This document shows positions 25,008-37,820 of a stretch of DNA of 64,000 bases, one piece after another. The DNA comes from Xanthostigma xanthostigma (lineage: Eukaryota; Arthropoda; Insecta; Raphidioptera; Raphidiidae), in contig OY754475.1 of NCBI GenBank assembly GCA_963575645.1, positions 2,976,001 to 3,040,000 of the forward strand. Reading direction: 5' to 3'. Made by a program: the position numbers and the translations under genes. The notes beneath the pieces are model-generated. The model had not been told where the DNA came from, did no database searches, and saw nothing but the letters and a program-made list of their open reading frames with translations. Within the stretch, counting starts at the first letter, position 1. Every line of letters starts with the position of its first letter.

Positions 25008-25978
25008 ATTGGTTGTCTGTAAAGTCGGTTTACGGACGATAGTTTTACGTGATAACGTATTCCGTAATACATAACCTAAATTTATATAATAATTCGAATC
25101 TATGATATTGCATCTTTCGCTTCAAATTTAGGTAAATTTTATTAAGTAGAATAATAAAACACTATAAAAAGTACACTATTATTATATAAAAAACAACTAT
25201 AGCATGTATCTCTTTTGCGCATGCGCTGATTTTCCCCAAAAAATTTACAAAAATTTCTAGTAAAAATAGATAGAGTAAAAACCGTTTTAAAAACTATATT
25301 ATTATTATATAAAACATCATTATAAGAGATATATTCTTTTACGCATGCGCCGATGTTCCCCAAAAACAATAGGCCACTTCATATTTGCATATCAAACATC
25401 CTCCCAAAATTTGGTTTCAATCCGCTTATCCTTGGTGTCGGAATGATAAGAAATGTCAAAAGTGACGTTTGCAACTGTCAAAGTATTATGTTCTAATAAT
25501 AATTAGTTATTCCAATAGTTAACTTAGAAGGCGTTGCATTTCACAAAAAACTAATGTCAAAAAATTGAATTAAACATTAGAAATGCAGCCGTTTTCATGT
25601 TAAGACAAGACATACGTTCTCTTCTAATTTCCATGTACGGCAAACAAAGACGACCGACCGCGTCGCGTCATGCATTAGACAACATTGCATTTATACAGCT
25701 ATTTTTGTATATAAATTTGTATAAAAAAACTGTTTAGGCAAATTCTGTTATACGAAATCTATGTAAAATGTTCTCCTCTTTCGTTTAAGACTGGTTTCAA
25801 ACCGATCTGATTTAAATTGAGCGAGAAATTAGCAAAAAGCACGCACAGGGTCAGGCGGAACGTTACGCGTTAGGAACGTTAGGAACGTTACGTTACACTT
25901 TTTCGTGCATGCAGTCGGTGTTTTATCAATTTATAAGATTGGTGATTCATCAATTTATAAGACGTTATCACGTCAAAA
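25008..25978 (+). repeat. dispersed element R, expanded copy
   Basis: Left end 'gtctgtaaagtcggtttacg' with TTTTACGTGATAACGTATTC. Right end 'gcatgcagtcggtgttttat' with AAGACGTTATCACGTCAAAA. Compared with copies at 3507 and 55246 it has about 700 extra bases inside, including a direct repeat at about 25160-25370 ('attattatataaaa' and 'gcgcatgcgc' phrases, twice). The 75-codon minus-strand open frame at 25142-25369 lies in that repeat and is not a gene. Confidence 0.5.
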
Positions 25979-26670
25979 ATTCTATATTAACACATTTCAC
26001 TTGTTTAAGTATTTAAACATACTTCCATTTTTTTTTACTTGCTAATTCGCTGGTGTTTTTTTTAATTAATTTTTTTTAACTAGATAAACTTTCGTCTGGA
26101 ATAATGTTTTGTTATTTTAATATTCTTATTGCGAACCGAAATATTGGGGACGCCACTGGCCGATTTGATTGAAAACGATTATAATTTGATACACTCTATT
26201 TGGTTAGTGAACGCTTTGTAATTTTACACATGTATTATTCTGAATAAGCAGAGATACAGGTGATTATAAATTATTAGAAACTGACCTTAATGTTTTTTTG
26301 AGAATTTTTGAATGCATTACATTTTTTGAGGTAATTTCTTCAGAGAATTTAGTATTGGGGTTCATTGATTTTATTTGTCTTTTGCAAAGGGTGTCTTCTA
26401 CTAACGATAGCCACTCTGGATAATCACTTCTGTTTGTTTTTATCCTGCTAAGCAAAGTGACTAATTGCCTGTTGAACATTAGTGATAACAGAGAGTGCTT
26501 ATAAATTTTTTAATCGCGGTGGTTACGTAAGAACGGTATTCGTATCCTTATTTGAAACGTACTGACCAAACGATTCTGAAATTTTTAGCTTTCCAAGCTT
26601 AAAGTTTTCAATTTTAGAGCAGCTTTTCCTTAGACTTTTTGCGTGTCAGTCGTACGTTCGTCGTAAAGCT

Positions 26671-27160
26671 TAGATAGATAGATAGATAGATAATAATTTA
26701 TTGCTGATCCAATAATTAAAATCGGTTACAAACGTCAAATACAATCGATTGGTTTACAAATCATTTTTGTATGGTGCAGTTCCGAGCAGGAATTTTTTTA
26801 GGCCGTTTTTTAGAGAATTTATATTTGTACATTTCCTCAAATTTTGAGGAAGTTTTTCATATAGTTTATTGCCTTTATATATAGGACATTTTTCGTAAAA
26901 GGATGTTCTATGTTTTATAGACAAATTATTGTGTCTTGTACTATAGTTTTTAACTTCATTTTTGTTGGTTAGCAATAAATTCGAATCGTAAAGAAACGTT
27001 ATAAGCTCATAGATGTAAACTCCCCAGAAAGTTAAGATATTTTTAATTTTAAAAATTGCTTTACAGCTTTCTCTAGGCTTTAAGTTGAAAATTAGCCTTA
27101 TTATTCTTTTCTGGGCTATAAAGACTCTAGCACTGTTTGTGCTGTTTGCCCAAAAAATAA
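26671..27160 (-). mobile_element. 5'-truncated jockey-like LINE, RT C-terminus and (TATC)n tail
   Basis: On the minus strand an open frame from about 27158 to 26754 encodes the C-terminal region typical of insect jockey-clade reverse transcriptases: VIFWANSTNSARVF, a QKRIIRLIF block, SCKAIFK, ILTFWGVYIYELI, YSTRH, CPIYKGNKLYEKLP and a final SLKNGLKKFL. It stops in-frame at 26754. The 3' UTR ends with AATAAATT and about five TATC units at 26693-26671. A stop in the same frame at 27162 marks the 5' truncation. The readable frame indicates a fairly recent insertion. Confidence 0.75.
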
Positions 27161-28239
27161 CAAATTATTATCTCAAATGAAAATATTTAATGAATATTGA
27201 TGTAAAAAAATCCATCAACTGCAACATATAAACCCCTTTACAACCGCTGAAAACCAGTTCTGTTTGTGTGTAGCAAAAGAAAGGAATTACACACAATTTT
27301 TTATGTGTACGTGGTTTGAAAGAAATTTTACTTTTAAAGCTTTTTCTTACTGGCAATAAACTTTGTCACCTTGAGAAAGCATTTTGCCAACCTCGAATGT
27401 ATTAAGCATAACTATTTTCAGGACTTATATAAGTTGTTTTACTGTCTTGATATTTTGAATCAAAATATTGTTAGCATCTAATAATAAATATCTAATAAAA
27501 ATATTTTATAATATCTATATTTATAAGCCGAGCTGTTTTATACCACTCAATTAATTTTGAAGAGCTATGTCATTTCAAAAACATTCCAGAATTACAGTAA
27601 GTTCAATTTAAAAAAATTAAAAAAGCTTGATTTCGAACATAACGGCTAGTGATTATAAAAAAAACGTTAATGAAATCGGTTCATCCGTCTTGCAACTTTG
27701 ATGCTACAGCCAGACAAAAGCTTCATACTTCTAACACTCGTGTTTTGTGTCGAGGGGTTAATAAAGGACAATTCAACACTCGAAACTGGACATTATGTTT
27801 TAATTTAAATATCCTTATGATACCTACATTAAATTCTTTACACAATATTTTTAGTATAAAACTTTGAAAAATACCTTGTTTGTTTAAAAAAACTGAAATC
27901 ACACAAAACACTGTTTTTTTCACACACTGAACACTGAGAGAAACTGATTTGAAATTTCAAGATGTTATAATTATTTATAGTTCAATTTCATAACTCTCAT
28001 ATTGTTATTATCTCAAGGAGGGGGCGGGATAACCCGAAGTTAAGTAATACTTTTACTGGGTTTTTTAACTCTAGTTACAAACCAGGATCTTCGAAAGTGA
28101 AAGTGTTATACGTATAGGCTAGTAAATTTAGTCTGCAAGTATATTTTATATTAAATAGTTCTTATATCAATTATCATTTATATCGCGAAATTTCTCACAA
28201 GCCGTCATTCTCCCTAACTATCGGTTATCTCATTTTCTC

Positions 28240-28440
28240 CTGAATTACTTCTTGTATGCCATCTTCTACTCTTTTCCTTCTCTGTTCCGGGATTCATCAG
28301 TTTCCATAAATCTCGGTTCTTCCATTCTCTCCTGCATCGCTTCTCGTATGCCGTCTTCTCCTTTTTCCTTCTCTCTATCGAAATCCAGTCTATTTATCTT
28401 CTTAGGTCACCTTTCTCCCGTCATTCTCCTTACATGTAGG
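28240..28440 (-). pseudogene. degenerate non-LTR reverse-transcriptase tail with internal duplication
   Basis: Minus-strand reading gives R-R-M-T-G-E-R, a stop, P-K-K-I, a charged linker and GIREAMQERMEE, the pattern of the C-terminal 'W-x-D-G-I-x-x-A-M-x-x-R' region of several LINE clades. It is interrupted by stops. The segment is also partly duplicated with a period near 92 bp ('ttctcgtatgccgtcttct' at about 28340, a diverged copy at about 28249). The clade cannot be fixed. Confidence 0.45.
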
Positions 28441-30075
28441 TACCAAAAATGTTGATTACCTTGTACAAAGACAACTATTTCTATTTCCTGTCTGGTGCTA
28501 TTATTTCTTACATGTTCAAGTCGGGATCGTCTAATGTATCAACATACATAATATATGTAAAACTAGCCCTCCGGCCTGGCTTTGCTCGGAGCTTTAATAG
28601 CATAGAGCGTAAGCTACTCGAACTAATAAATCAGGAAGGAAATGACGCACATTAATCCGGATTTGTCAAGCTCAATGTGCTGTGTAAATTTTATGTTGCC
28701 AGAGCTCACAGAGTTCTCGTGTGTATTAACGTAAATATGATCTGAAAGATTTTTTTCTAAATCGGCCCAGTCGTTTGAATTATGGGACTGAAAAAAATGG
28801 AATATGCATTAAATTTGGCGAATAATAAATGTTAGAATATCAATCGAAACGTGCCAGCATCATTGATTCGAAAGAAATGTTAATCTTCAAAGAAATTGTA
28901 TGCTTGATTACGCAAAAAAAATCATTTCAACTTTAATACGGTCTTTTGTGAAAAAGAATTTACTTAAATAAATAAAATAGTATCTCATTCTGAAATCATT
29001 TTCATTAAAAACAGCAAGTGTGTCTTTTCATGAGCTTGAATACATAAATGTATGTAAATCGCCCAAATAAAAATAGAATTTTGTTGTCGCGGAAAAAGAG
29101 ACGATGTGAAAAAAAAGATATTTATTCGTCACCTGAAAATAAGCTTGGAACTCACACACGACGAGAATTTATTCGGCAACATATATTTTAATTTTAAATG
29201 AGGGCTCCTTTTGAGATACGAAGCCTGAAAAACGAGGCAAAAAAAAATAGAGACGGGTCATTTGTTAAATATATAACTCTTCAATATGGATTATAATTTA
29301 TTTATTGTAGATTGTAGACGCTTAATAACTAGGACAGGATCGGAGGTGGGATATAAAACCCACGACAGTTTGATTCAAAGGCCAGCACACTAATCATTAC
29401 TTCAGTCTATTCTCGATTTAATATCTAAATACATATTATTTCGATAAATGCGGCAAATGCCAGAAATTGTTTTGAAATTATTTCGCCGGCATTCGGTGCT
29501 ATTTAAAATTATTATCAAAGTACAGTTAAAAAATAAAATCAAAAATATTATTTTAGAGAATACTGAAAAGATTGAACTCTGTCCACGTGTTTAAAAGGTT
29601 TTAAATTTGTTTGTTTTCAAAAGAAATTATGTATTTCATTTTTTTAATTTTTGTTCTTTGACACTGTATTTATTTTTATTCAACTCATGCGCGCTATTCA
29701 TGTTTTATCATGCCTAAAAACCGAACCCTAAATAGCCATTTACCGACTGGTGACAATTACTTGTCATAACTCAATGAAAATTCCTACTAGCTCGGCCATT
29801 GTGGAGTAATGAAAATAAACGTAACTATTTTCTGAGTCGTAACGAAATAGTAGGTAACAACAACTCCGTTATTACCCATTGAGGCTAAAATTGAGAGGCC
29901 GAATGTTTTCGACATGGAGTTTATTCATAACCGGCTAACCTCAAACCAAAACATTGAATCGTGCTGTTTGGTGCTGTTAGTATTGACAGTTTTTTTTATA
30001 AAGAAACAAATAGATATTTACAACATCTCATTAATAACAATAAATAAAACATGAATAACGCGCAATTGTTGAATA

Positions 30076-30157
30076 AAATTATGGGCGTAACTTGTAGGCT
30101 AAGTCATGACCTGTCAGCGCCATGAATGACTTAGACTACTAGTTACGCCAATAACTA
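30076..30157. repeat. imperfect palindrome, ~80 bp
   Basis: 'gggcgtaacttgtaggctaa' faces 'ttagactactagttacgcca' across 'gtcatgacctgtcagcgcca'. This is an inverted repeat of about 30 bases per arm with a few mismatches. It could be a minimal foldback element or a cruciform-forming site. Confidence 0.5.
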
Positions 30158-31014
30158 TTGTTATATAAAGAAAACTACTCTCACAATATATATTCGAAAC
30201 GCGCTTTATATTTTAACAAGAAAAAAAATCAACTGGCAACATAGCATCCATAGAATTTACAGAATATTAAACTGATGTGGAGAGCACACATTTTTTTAAC
30301 TCGTATGAAAATAAAGTTTGTTTAGCGCGCGCTGTCATTTGCGTAATATATAAGATTTTCTTTTGTGGAACGTCGTATTTCCTGAAAATAAATACATGAC
30401 ATACATAAAAGGTGTTTAAATAAGAAAAGCAGTGGAAAAAGAGTTTATTGTATGAAATGACGTACATTTTTAAAAAGGTGAAACATGTTGAAGTGAATTT
30501 AGTGTAATGCATTTGTACAGGCAAACAACTCAAAGACGAACCTAAAAATCATGACATTATTTTTAACAATGATAAACTGTCAATCTTATTTATTTCATAA
30601 AGCAGGAAGTCTGAGATTTTTCATGCTACGTTTTTGTAATTTTTTTATTAAAGGTATATGACGATTACAAGATAATTACATTTGACGAATGGTGTACGGA
30701 ACCCTTAGCCCATGAAGTACGTTCATGTTCGGTCTAAACCGAAATATTTTCATTTAAAGAAACGTCCGTTTGAAATTTAAAATTTTGTAAATTGCATATT
30801 TGAGTACATTTCACGATAGTTACGAGTAAATGGTAATGTTGGTGGCTTTACATTATCAATTCTTAACAGTCGAGGCATTAAAAATTATTAAGAAATAGTC
30901 TGAAACGTCTTACAAGAAATAGAAGAAAATGAAAGAAGTTGGTTCTCGAACCTAATGCCAATCTGACGACAAAAAAATGAGTGATAAGCCACATGTTAAC
31001 TAGTCAACAACTTA

Positions 31015-31171
31015 ACTATGCAACATCACTTCTTTCAAAAAAAAACTAAAACAATATTTAATTAAAACTTGTTTGTATGATCATGTAAAATATGTATAAT
31101 TTTCTATTTTGACGCTTTGTATCCGAATTGGCTCTACAAATAAATTATATCTATCTATCTATCTATCTATT
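31015..31171 (+). mobile_element. truncated jockey-like LINE 3' end with (ATCT)n tail
   Basis: A frame ending TAA at 31099 gives SFKKKLKQYLIKT, the last helix of jockey-type RTs. It is followed by a short 3' UTR, 'aataaattata' and about six ATCT units (31148-31170). Same architecture as the copy at 26671-27160 but opposite strand and much shorter. Confidence 0.55.
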
Positions 31172-31438
31172 CGTAAGGTAATGCTATTGAAAAATACAGG
31201 AGGAACTTAGCGTCGGACCAAAGAAAATTATGATGATGATGGTAAGAGAAAAACTTCTTGATGCATACATCATTAGATGTATCTACTTTTTATCATTATT
31301 AAGAAAACACTAGTGTGACCTGTGCGAATTATTCGCATTAAATAAGTATAATAGTTATCACTTTACAAAATTATTTTTTAAATATGATTGCAGATATTCA
31401 ATTCGTTTCTAATTTTGCACATTGCTTATAACGTTCTT

Positions 31439-31736
31439 CTTTTTGTTGTATTACAATATGAAGCTCAGACGACTGATCGAAGAAATATTTTACTAAAATT
31501 GTCATATAGAGGCGCAAGTAGCAAAAGCGTTGAGCTAAGCCGTCAGATGGCATCATGCAGCATTGCTGCGACGTTGTTCAGCGTTGCTCGCTGTTTCAAA
31601 CTTAAAGCCGTCAGATGGCAGTATGCAGTATTGTGTCTGTTGTATTACAATATGAAAATCAGATGACAGATCTAAGTGTTGACGTTGTTTCAAAATTAAA
31701 GCCGTCAAATGGCAGACGTTGTTCAGCGTTGTTGTA
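31439..31736. repeat. local degenerate direct repeats
   Basis: 'gttgtattacaatatgaa' occurs at about 31447 and 31638. 'aagccgtcagatggca' and variants occur three times (about 31538, 31604, 31698). 'gacgttgttcagcgttg' occurs twice. The block arose by duplication, and the frame at 31388-31666 runs through it without recognisable protein sequence. Confidence 0.5.
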
Positions 31737-32238
31737 TTTTAATTAATTTACAAAAACAAAAGCAATAATAAATTTTTTAGTTGTCGATGTCAGTAGAGCA
31801 AGCAATTATCTGTAAAATGATATATAATTTATGTGGAGAAATTGTGAGGTTTTTTTCTAAAAAGGGAGGCAAACATCTTTAACCTTAGCGTATTAATATA
31901 TATGATTCGTTTTGAATATCCATAATTTGTTGGATTTGAATTCCAAACTGGCTTTCCACAACACATTTTCAACATCCCCCAAGAAAACAAAGAAAAAGAA
32001 TGAAAAGAGCTCTAATTTTGAAAAGAAAAAGGCGTTGGTGACAGTGATTAAAAAAAGGAACGCAAAAAAAAATCTCCATAAGCTAGTACATCATATTTGA
32101 ATATCCTTCAAGGAAGAAAAGAAAACAGCAGTGTGTTCACACATCCATCCTCGGTACTCGTCTCCCTTGTTCCGCAGTTGTCAGATTGTAAGATAGATTA
32201 GTGTTTGTCGAGTTAAAGCGCCATAAAAACCCCTCGAA

Positions 32239-32436
32239 GTGGGAGTAGAAAGTGTAGAATATATGACTGGGTCGTGTCGCTGCTCCCACATTTTACTAGA
32301 CTACACAATCAAACATGGCACCAAACATTGGAGCTCTGACCGTGAGCTGCAGCAGCCGGTGACAACATGGTTGATTGACCTCCAGGGGAATCAACGGCGA
32401 TTGTACCAGGCCATCGAGATTGTTGTTAAGGCTTGA
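32239..32436 (+). pseudogene. probable mariner-like transposase C-terminal remnant
   Basis: A 65-codon frame, more GC-rich than its surroundings, includes HWSSDRELQQPVTTWL followed by a degenerate LYQAIEIVVKA. This resembles the C-terminal 'F-S-S-D-x-E-L-x-x-A-V-x-x-W-L ... F-Y-x-x-G-I-x-x-L-V' part of mariner-family transposases, with the terminal segment altered. No catalytic DDE/D residues and no inverted ends were seen, so this is a fragment. The assignment is from pattern memory. Confidence 0.4.
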
Positions 32437-32706
32437 AGTATATTATAAAGCTCTTTTATTACAAGCCTTTAGCTTCTCCGGTTACTGGTAAAAGTATCGA
32501 TCAGATTTTCGTTTCATTATTAAAAATTGGGAGAAGCTATTGTTGGATAGGCGGACCATCAAGATTGTTGTTAAGGCTTGAGATATATTATAAAGCTCCT
32601 TTATTACAAGCCCTCAGCTTCTCCGGTTACTGGTAGAAGTATCGATCAGATTTTCGTTTCATTATTAAAAATTGGGAGAAGGTTATTGGATAGTCGGACG
32701 ATACCA
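32417..32706. repeat. 145-bp tandem duplication
   Basis: 'agattgttgttaaggcttga' starts at 32417 and 32562. Both units continue through 'ttattacaagcc', 'cttctccggttactggta', 'atcgatcagattttcgtttc' and 'aaaaattgggagaag' with few differences. The overlapping open frames 32433-32636 and 32578-32808 are products of the duplication, not genes. Confidence 0.8.
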
Positions 32707-32974
32707 AATTATGTTTCGTTCTTTCTTGAGACTCTTTTACTCTCCAATTTCCCAACTTCTCTCAATAATGAATATAACGATGTTATTGAAAATATGAACT
32801 GGGCTTAGACCAAAATAGCCTAAGCTGTGCGTAGATGTTTTTAATTCACCATGTCTTTTGGGGATCGCGAAATACGAAATCATCAATATCCCAAAACTCT
32901 ATTTTTTAAATAGTAAAGAAGAATATTAACGCCAATTTAGAGTTCTAGAGAATTTTGATTTTTAAAGTATAGTC

Positions 32975-33006
32975 GACGTTTCGCCAACGTTTGTTAGCAT
33001 CCTCAG
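32975..33006 (-). ncRNA. hammerhead ribozyme core, Penelope-element type
   Basis: Minus strand: CTGAGGA (33006-33000), linking base, stem II GCTAAC / GTTGGC around an AAAC loop, then GAAAC and GTC (32977-32975). The strands outside the core pair as GGTC with GACT, giving a 4-bp stem I with one G-U. This is the best-preserved of three such motifs in the window. The near-absent stem III is the known hallmark of the hammerheads carried by Penelope-like retroelements, which are thought to act as dimers. No RT or GIY-YIG frame was identified nearby. Confidence 0.7.
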
Positions 33007-33162
33007 GACCTAAGGATCATAGAAATATAAACAATATAAGTACAGTAATTAGCAGAAATACATAAACCGAAATAACAAAAGTACAAAAATTTTTAATTAT
33101 GCGCGATCTTTCATGACGTTATTTCTCGTCAAGAGTAAAAGTTGTCGATCGTTTATAATCTA

Positions 33163-33187
33163 CTCTCTCTCTCTCTCTCTCTCTCTT
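33163..33187. repeat. (CT)n microsatellite
   Basis: About twelve CT units, uninterrupted until 'tttct'. Confidence 0.9.
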
Positions 33188-35822
33188 TCTCATTAGCAAT
33201 GTATCTGATCATCCTGGAATTCTATAGTGATGCCGATGTCTTTCAGAGGCATTCCCTAAAAATTAGCGAAGGATTATTTATTTATTTTTAATACTGTACT
33301 TTATTACTAAACGTTTATGCGTTATGTATTGTTTTTGAATACAATTTTCAAAACGAATTAAGTAATTTACGCGTTTGTGGTTTTAGTTCGCAAGCGTCTA
33401 TATAATGTACAATCATCACGTGCATTAAAATGTTGAAGCGAATTTCAGAATTCCTGTCCGTATTTTTTTATTAGTAAAAATGTTTCTTTTTTTTAATAAA
33501 ATTTAATTGGTCACCTTATTGATGAACACTGTTTTACAGGTAGATTATTCAATGCCTCAGTTAAAATGTTCGTATTACATAATGTTCAAAATTTGTAAAA
33601 AATTCCAATCTTAAAATTTAAAAATTAAATAATTCTTGAAGTCAGTTAGTTTTTGGACGAATTGGCGTTTCCTTCCCTATAACTTTACCTTATCCACATT
33701 CTGTTTAAATTTCTGAGGTGAAGTAAAATAATTTTGTCAAGCGATAATTTTTTTGTATTGTATTATAGTGCATGTATTTTTATAGTGATAATTTGTATCG
33801 ATTAATATTTATAATTTTTGTTCTATTTCTAAATATACTTATCCTGTTTTTTTTTTTAACTATATTTAGTTTTTTTTTTAACAACTTAATCGCGTCTTTT
33901 TTCCTGATTTCATTAAGTACAATAATAAGTATTAATGGGCCCAGCAAACTAATTTACATTTAATTAAAATCGCACTTGACGAAATCTTGTTTTGTCATTA
34001 AAAATAGTAATTAAATTTTCTACGATCAAAAACGTCACAATGTGTAGAATCTTTTTCAAGGATAAGTTTTCAAGATGTATTCATCATGAGTTTTTTTCTC
34101 GGTGACCGGTGTATAGGCCTACTGTTTTATACGTGTTTTCATTGCACTGGTATTTTTTATTTCCTGTAGACTCGTATATTGCATCTCTGCGTGAAAGAAG
34201 ATAGCTGTCAGGTTTCCCCTCTTCAACAAAGTTATAGTATTTTTTTAATATTGTTTGCTTGTCGTTATTTTATTGCGGTGCATTTTTTCAACAATAAACT
34301 TTTGTTTCTTTAGAAGAATTTCTCTTTTAAGCTAACAGATTTAAGATAATCTGATTTTAATGCTCTTAAAATTTTTGTTTATTTCACAAATGAGTTGATA
34401 AAAAACAAAATAATAGTTTTAAGAGAAAGAGATAGCATATTAAAAATGTTAAAGAAATTGTTTCACCGGTTGCCCTAATTCAAGTAGTGGCATTATTATT
34501 TATTTTGTTACGTCAAAATATTTTATGTTGTGAATAAAAATTAGATTTATTATACAATATGTACCTATATTACGCATGCTTTTGTTACGATAAAAATATC
34601 CTATTAGTAACCAACTTTCTCCGACTTATTGGGATATCCCAAGCGACGGTTACCACCTGTGAGAGTGCCGGATCTTTAGCGTTGTAAAATACAGGGATGT
34701 CCAGTTAATCTTCCGTACGAGATCTATGTGCTATCGAAATAAGAAAGCATGACTCTAATAAAAACTTGACGTCTTTAGAGATATTTTAACATTTTTTTAT
34801 GTTAAAAACGTATACCCCCGGTAAAAAAAATGATTAAGAGTCTAATAATTGGTAACATCTCAAAAATTAAACCCTGTTTGCTTAAAATTGAAATATCGTT
34901 TTATTGATAAAAAATGTTTCATATCATTTTGAAATCTGGATGAAACAGGCAAATTTGATTTTGAAGACAATACTCATTTAAAAGTTCTAAAGCCTGAAAA
35001 TTGTCATGTTTTGTTATTTTGCTAGCACATGGCCAGATCAATCAATATACACCCTGTATAACTCTTCATAAAAAATACTTATCCGTTTTTTTAATGAGTG
35101 ACTACAATGCCTGAAAAACATCAAAAATGTTTTAAGCAGTTTATTTTCATGTTTTCGTTTATTTTTAATATACAAAAAATAAATATTATAAATAAATAAA
35201 TAAATAATCATTCATACCCTACAATAAATTAGTGGTTTGAGCATTTTCGTACACAATTTAGAATGTTCTAGAAGTTCCTAAATATTTTAGTGCAATAGGA
35301 TGAATTTCAAACTTTCTGAAGCATACTTTGTAATCCTTGTGCGAGAAATTAAAAAGAAAACATTCGATTGGGTCAAATCAGTTCAAACTCCATCCAACAA
35401 TTATATTTGGTATAAAAATATTGGTTAAGAAAGTTAGAATTTATCCTATTTCAACTAAATTGTGAGGGACTTTTGGAACACGCTAATAAAATATTAGGTA
35501 AATATAAATCACATTGCATGAACTCTAAATCGCATTATAAATCATTCATGATTTTTTTAAAGTATATAACAGACTTTACTCTAAATTCTATAATATGTCT
35601 AGCAAGTTTTTGTTCGCTTTTTTGTGTCATTAAAAGTTTATTACTTTGAAAACTTTCAAATTCGTTTTTCTGAAGTTTCCTTGTAAAGTTTTATTCCATT
35701 ATTTCTGTTGAAGTTGCAACTTTTTATGCGTTGCAATTTGGTTTTGTATTTATGACAAGAAAATTGCTACAATTGATTTCTAAGAAAAATGATGAGTGTT
35801 TATACTTGCCTAATAACGTTTA
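33188..35822. other. gene-free stretch
   Basis: AT-rich sequence with no supported exon. The 63-codon hydrophobic frame at 33772-33963 is a T-run artefact. 'gtataactcttcataaa' near 35053 and similar phrases hint at old repeats. No boundaries could be drawn. Confidence 0.4.
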
Positions 35823-36154
35823 AGGCCGCTGCTGGTTTTTCCGCCAAATTCGGTTGCTAGGTTTCGTGATGGCCTTTATGTTTTCGCTTCACACAATAAT
35901 TGTTTTGAAGATAGCTTTGTAGGTGGATTTGGTGAAGGTTTACACACACTATGACGACATGTTTGTTTGTGGGCGTTTGAACATGTCCTCCACATGACCA
36001 GAAAATATTGTTTCCTGATTCGTTCTTGCTTAAAACAAGCAGACAAACCAGCACGAAAAATATCCCTGTTCTAATTTTAAAATCCGCGCATGCGAGCCAG
36101 CACAAGTCACAGCTGTGATTCTAGCGGCAAAACCAGTCTCGTTGGCAGCGACTT
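35823..36154. mobile_element. 332-bp Harbinger-like MITE, family H2
   Basis: Ends AGGCCGCTGC and, inverted, AAGTCGCTGCCAACGAGAC. The inner terminal region GGTTTTGCCGC is shared with the element starting at 53331. Flanked by TTA on both sides (35820-35822, 36155-36157), the target duplication of PIF/Harbinger elements. The subterminal phrase 'tttgtgggcgtttg' recurs in the copy at 63720. The 82-codon minus-strand frame inside it is incidental. Confidence 0.65.
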
Positions 36155-37749
36155 TTATTTACAAAAAACAGTTTTGTTCACGTGATTTAAAATTTGAAGT
36201 TTTTCTAGCTTGACATTTCTTTATTTTAGATCACATAAACAGAAGTGTGTTTTGTTAGATTAACCTCTTCATTTATTACGTCAGTTGATAAGTGTTTTTT
36301 TTTTTTCAATTTTTAAGTAGCCGCGTTTATTTTTTAGTATTTTTGAAACGCAGGTACTTAAGAATTAATTGTACCTATTTTAGAAATTATCTTTTCGAGT
36401 GCAAAATAAAATATTCACAACTTTCTGTGAAAATATTTCTGGGAACACAATTGATATCCAACATCGAAGAATCTCGCTAGAGATTCTTTTCTGTGCTAAA
36501 TGCCAACGAATCTCTAGCGTATTCTTATACATTGATTTTGCCTTTGTCCCATATAACGCCGTGTATATGAAGCAAGTTTCCAAGTTTTATAGTTCTGTGA
36601 CCACGTGACTTTCATAGGATATACTATACACAATTTCAGCAATTATTCGTATAAGGATTCACGTTTTCGACTCAAGCGTCCGAATCGAACTCCCCAAAGC
36701 TCTTCCACGATGTGAAAACCAGACTAAAATCGGGTTCACATGTACATTAAGACGAAACATACATACAGACTCTCTATTAGAATTTTATTCACTCGTGAAT
36801 TTGTCCTTAAATTTTTACTTTCTTTCACACCCTGTACAATATCATGTTTATTTTACTTTAGTTTACTAACTACGTAATTATATAACTTTCTCAAGATATT
36901 ATTGTTATGAGATATGAAAGTATTTTAACGAATTCCTTTAAAAATATATTTTAATACTGACAATCCGCTCCTTCAAGAAGTACATAATTGTGAGTATTAA
37001 ACACTCGAAAAGTTAATTAGTTTTTACTACTTAACCCAGCCCCAATCTAATGCCTACCCCATTTTATATTGACTTAATTCACTCACACCATGAACAATAT
37101 ACATGTCGTTTGAGCTTTGTCCGGATTTGATTCAACAATTTAACCCCAAACTGGAATGTAATCCTCATTAACCTTAGTGCTAAAACAATCAATTTTTGAG
37201 TTGTGTCGGTATTTCTTAGAAGTACTGATTAAACTGTTGGAGACTTCCAAGCCTAGCTTGATTTTTGAGGCTCCTTCTTTAAAAAATTGATTAAACCGTA
37301 GGAAAAAATGCCTGGTTTGGATTTTTTTATGATGCTCCTGAAACTCTAAACTTCCGCTCTTGCGGTAACCTTAAAACTCAAAGAATGATAACTGCACTAT
37401 TTTTTGGGCATACATTTTGTGTGGCATCAGAAACACGAATTAAAAAATAACTTGTGAAAACAAACAGTTTCAAGATTAAATTAAATGTAACCTCTAAAGC
37501 ATCCTGAATATATTACATGATGACAATATAAAAATTAATTTGTAAGGATTTAATTTTGTCACCACGTAAGATCAGATTTTTTGATTAAATAAACTAAGCT
37601 AATAGTCTGATCCAGTCTTAGCCACTGATCTTTAATTATTCACTTATGTTATGGTTTTCTAACAGTCCACAACTTTTTACAAATTCGTTTCTATTAAGTA
37701 GATTCACCTACTGCAAAAGAATAAAATTATTCGAGCCATTTAAAAGGAG
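36155..37749. other. gene-free stretch downstream of the second Osiris-like gene
   Basis: No exon, RNA gene or bounded repeat was recognised. A ~23-base inverted match at about 36462-36515 ('aatctcgctagagattcttt' and 'cgaatctctagcg') produces overlapping open frames on both strands. Confidence 0.4.
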
Positions 37750-37798
37750 TTTATTCTAATCTAGTTGCAAAATTCGATGAGACACCCAACACTTTATT
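37750..37798 (-). promoter_or_regulatory. poly(A) signals of the second Osiris-like gene
   Basis: AATAAA on the minus strand at 37793-37798, only 23 bases past the stop codon, and again at 37750-37755. A very short 3' UTR is implied if the first is used. Confidence 0.5.
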
Positions 37799-37820
37799 TT
37801 TGTGAGATCTAGCTGAAATC

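Noticed and set aside
16791..26160. hAT-like ends 'cagtggcgtaacc' at 16791 and 'gacgccactgg' at 26148 as one element
   Set aside because: They are 9 kb apart and span Osiris exons. The flanks do not form an 8-bp duplication.
26754..26975. 73-codon minus-strand frame as a host gene
   Set aside because: It is the C-terminal end of a jockey-like reverse transcriptase and continues upstream without a start codon to about 27158.
32433..32808. Two overlapping open frames with similar proteins, looking like a small gene family
   Set aside because: Caused by a 145-bp tandem duplication of non-coding repeat DNA.
33772..33963. Hydrophobic 62-aa frame as a small membrane protein
   Set aside because: Phe/Ile/Leu content follows from T-runs, and there is no coding-like codon use.
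35857..36105. 82-codon minus-strand frame
   Set aside because: Falls inside a 332-bp Harbinger-like MITE with terminal repeats and TTA duplication. No protein motif.
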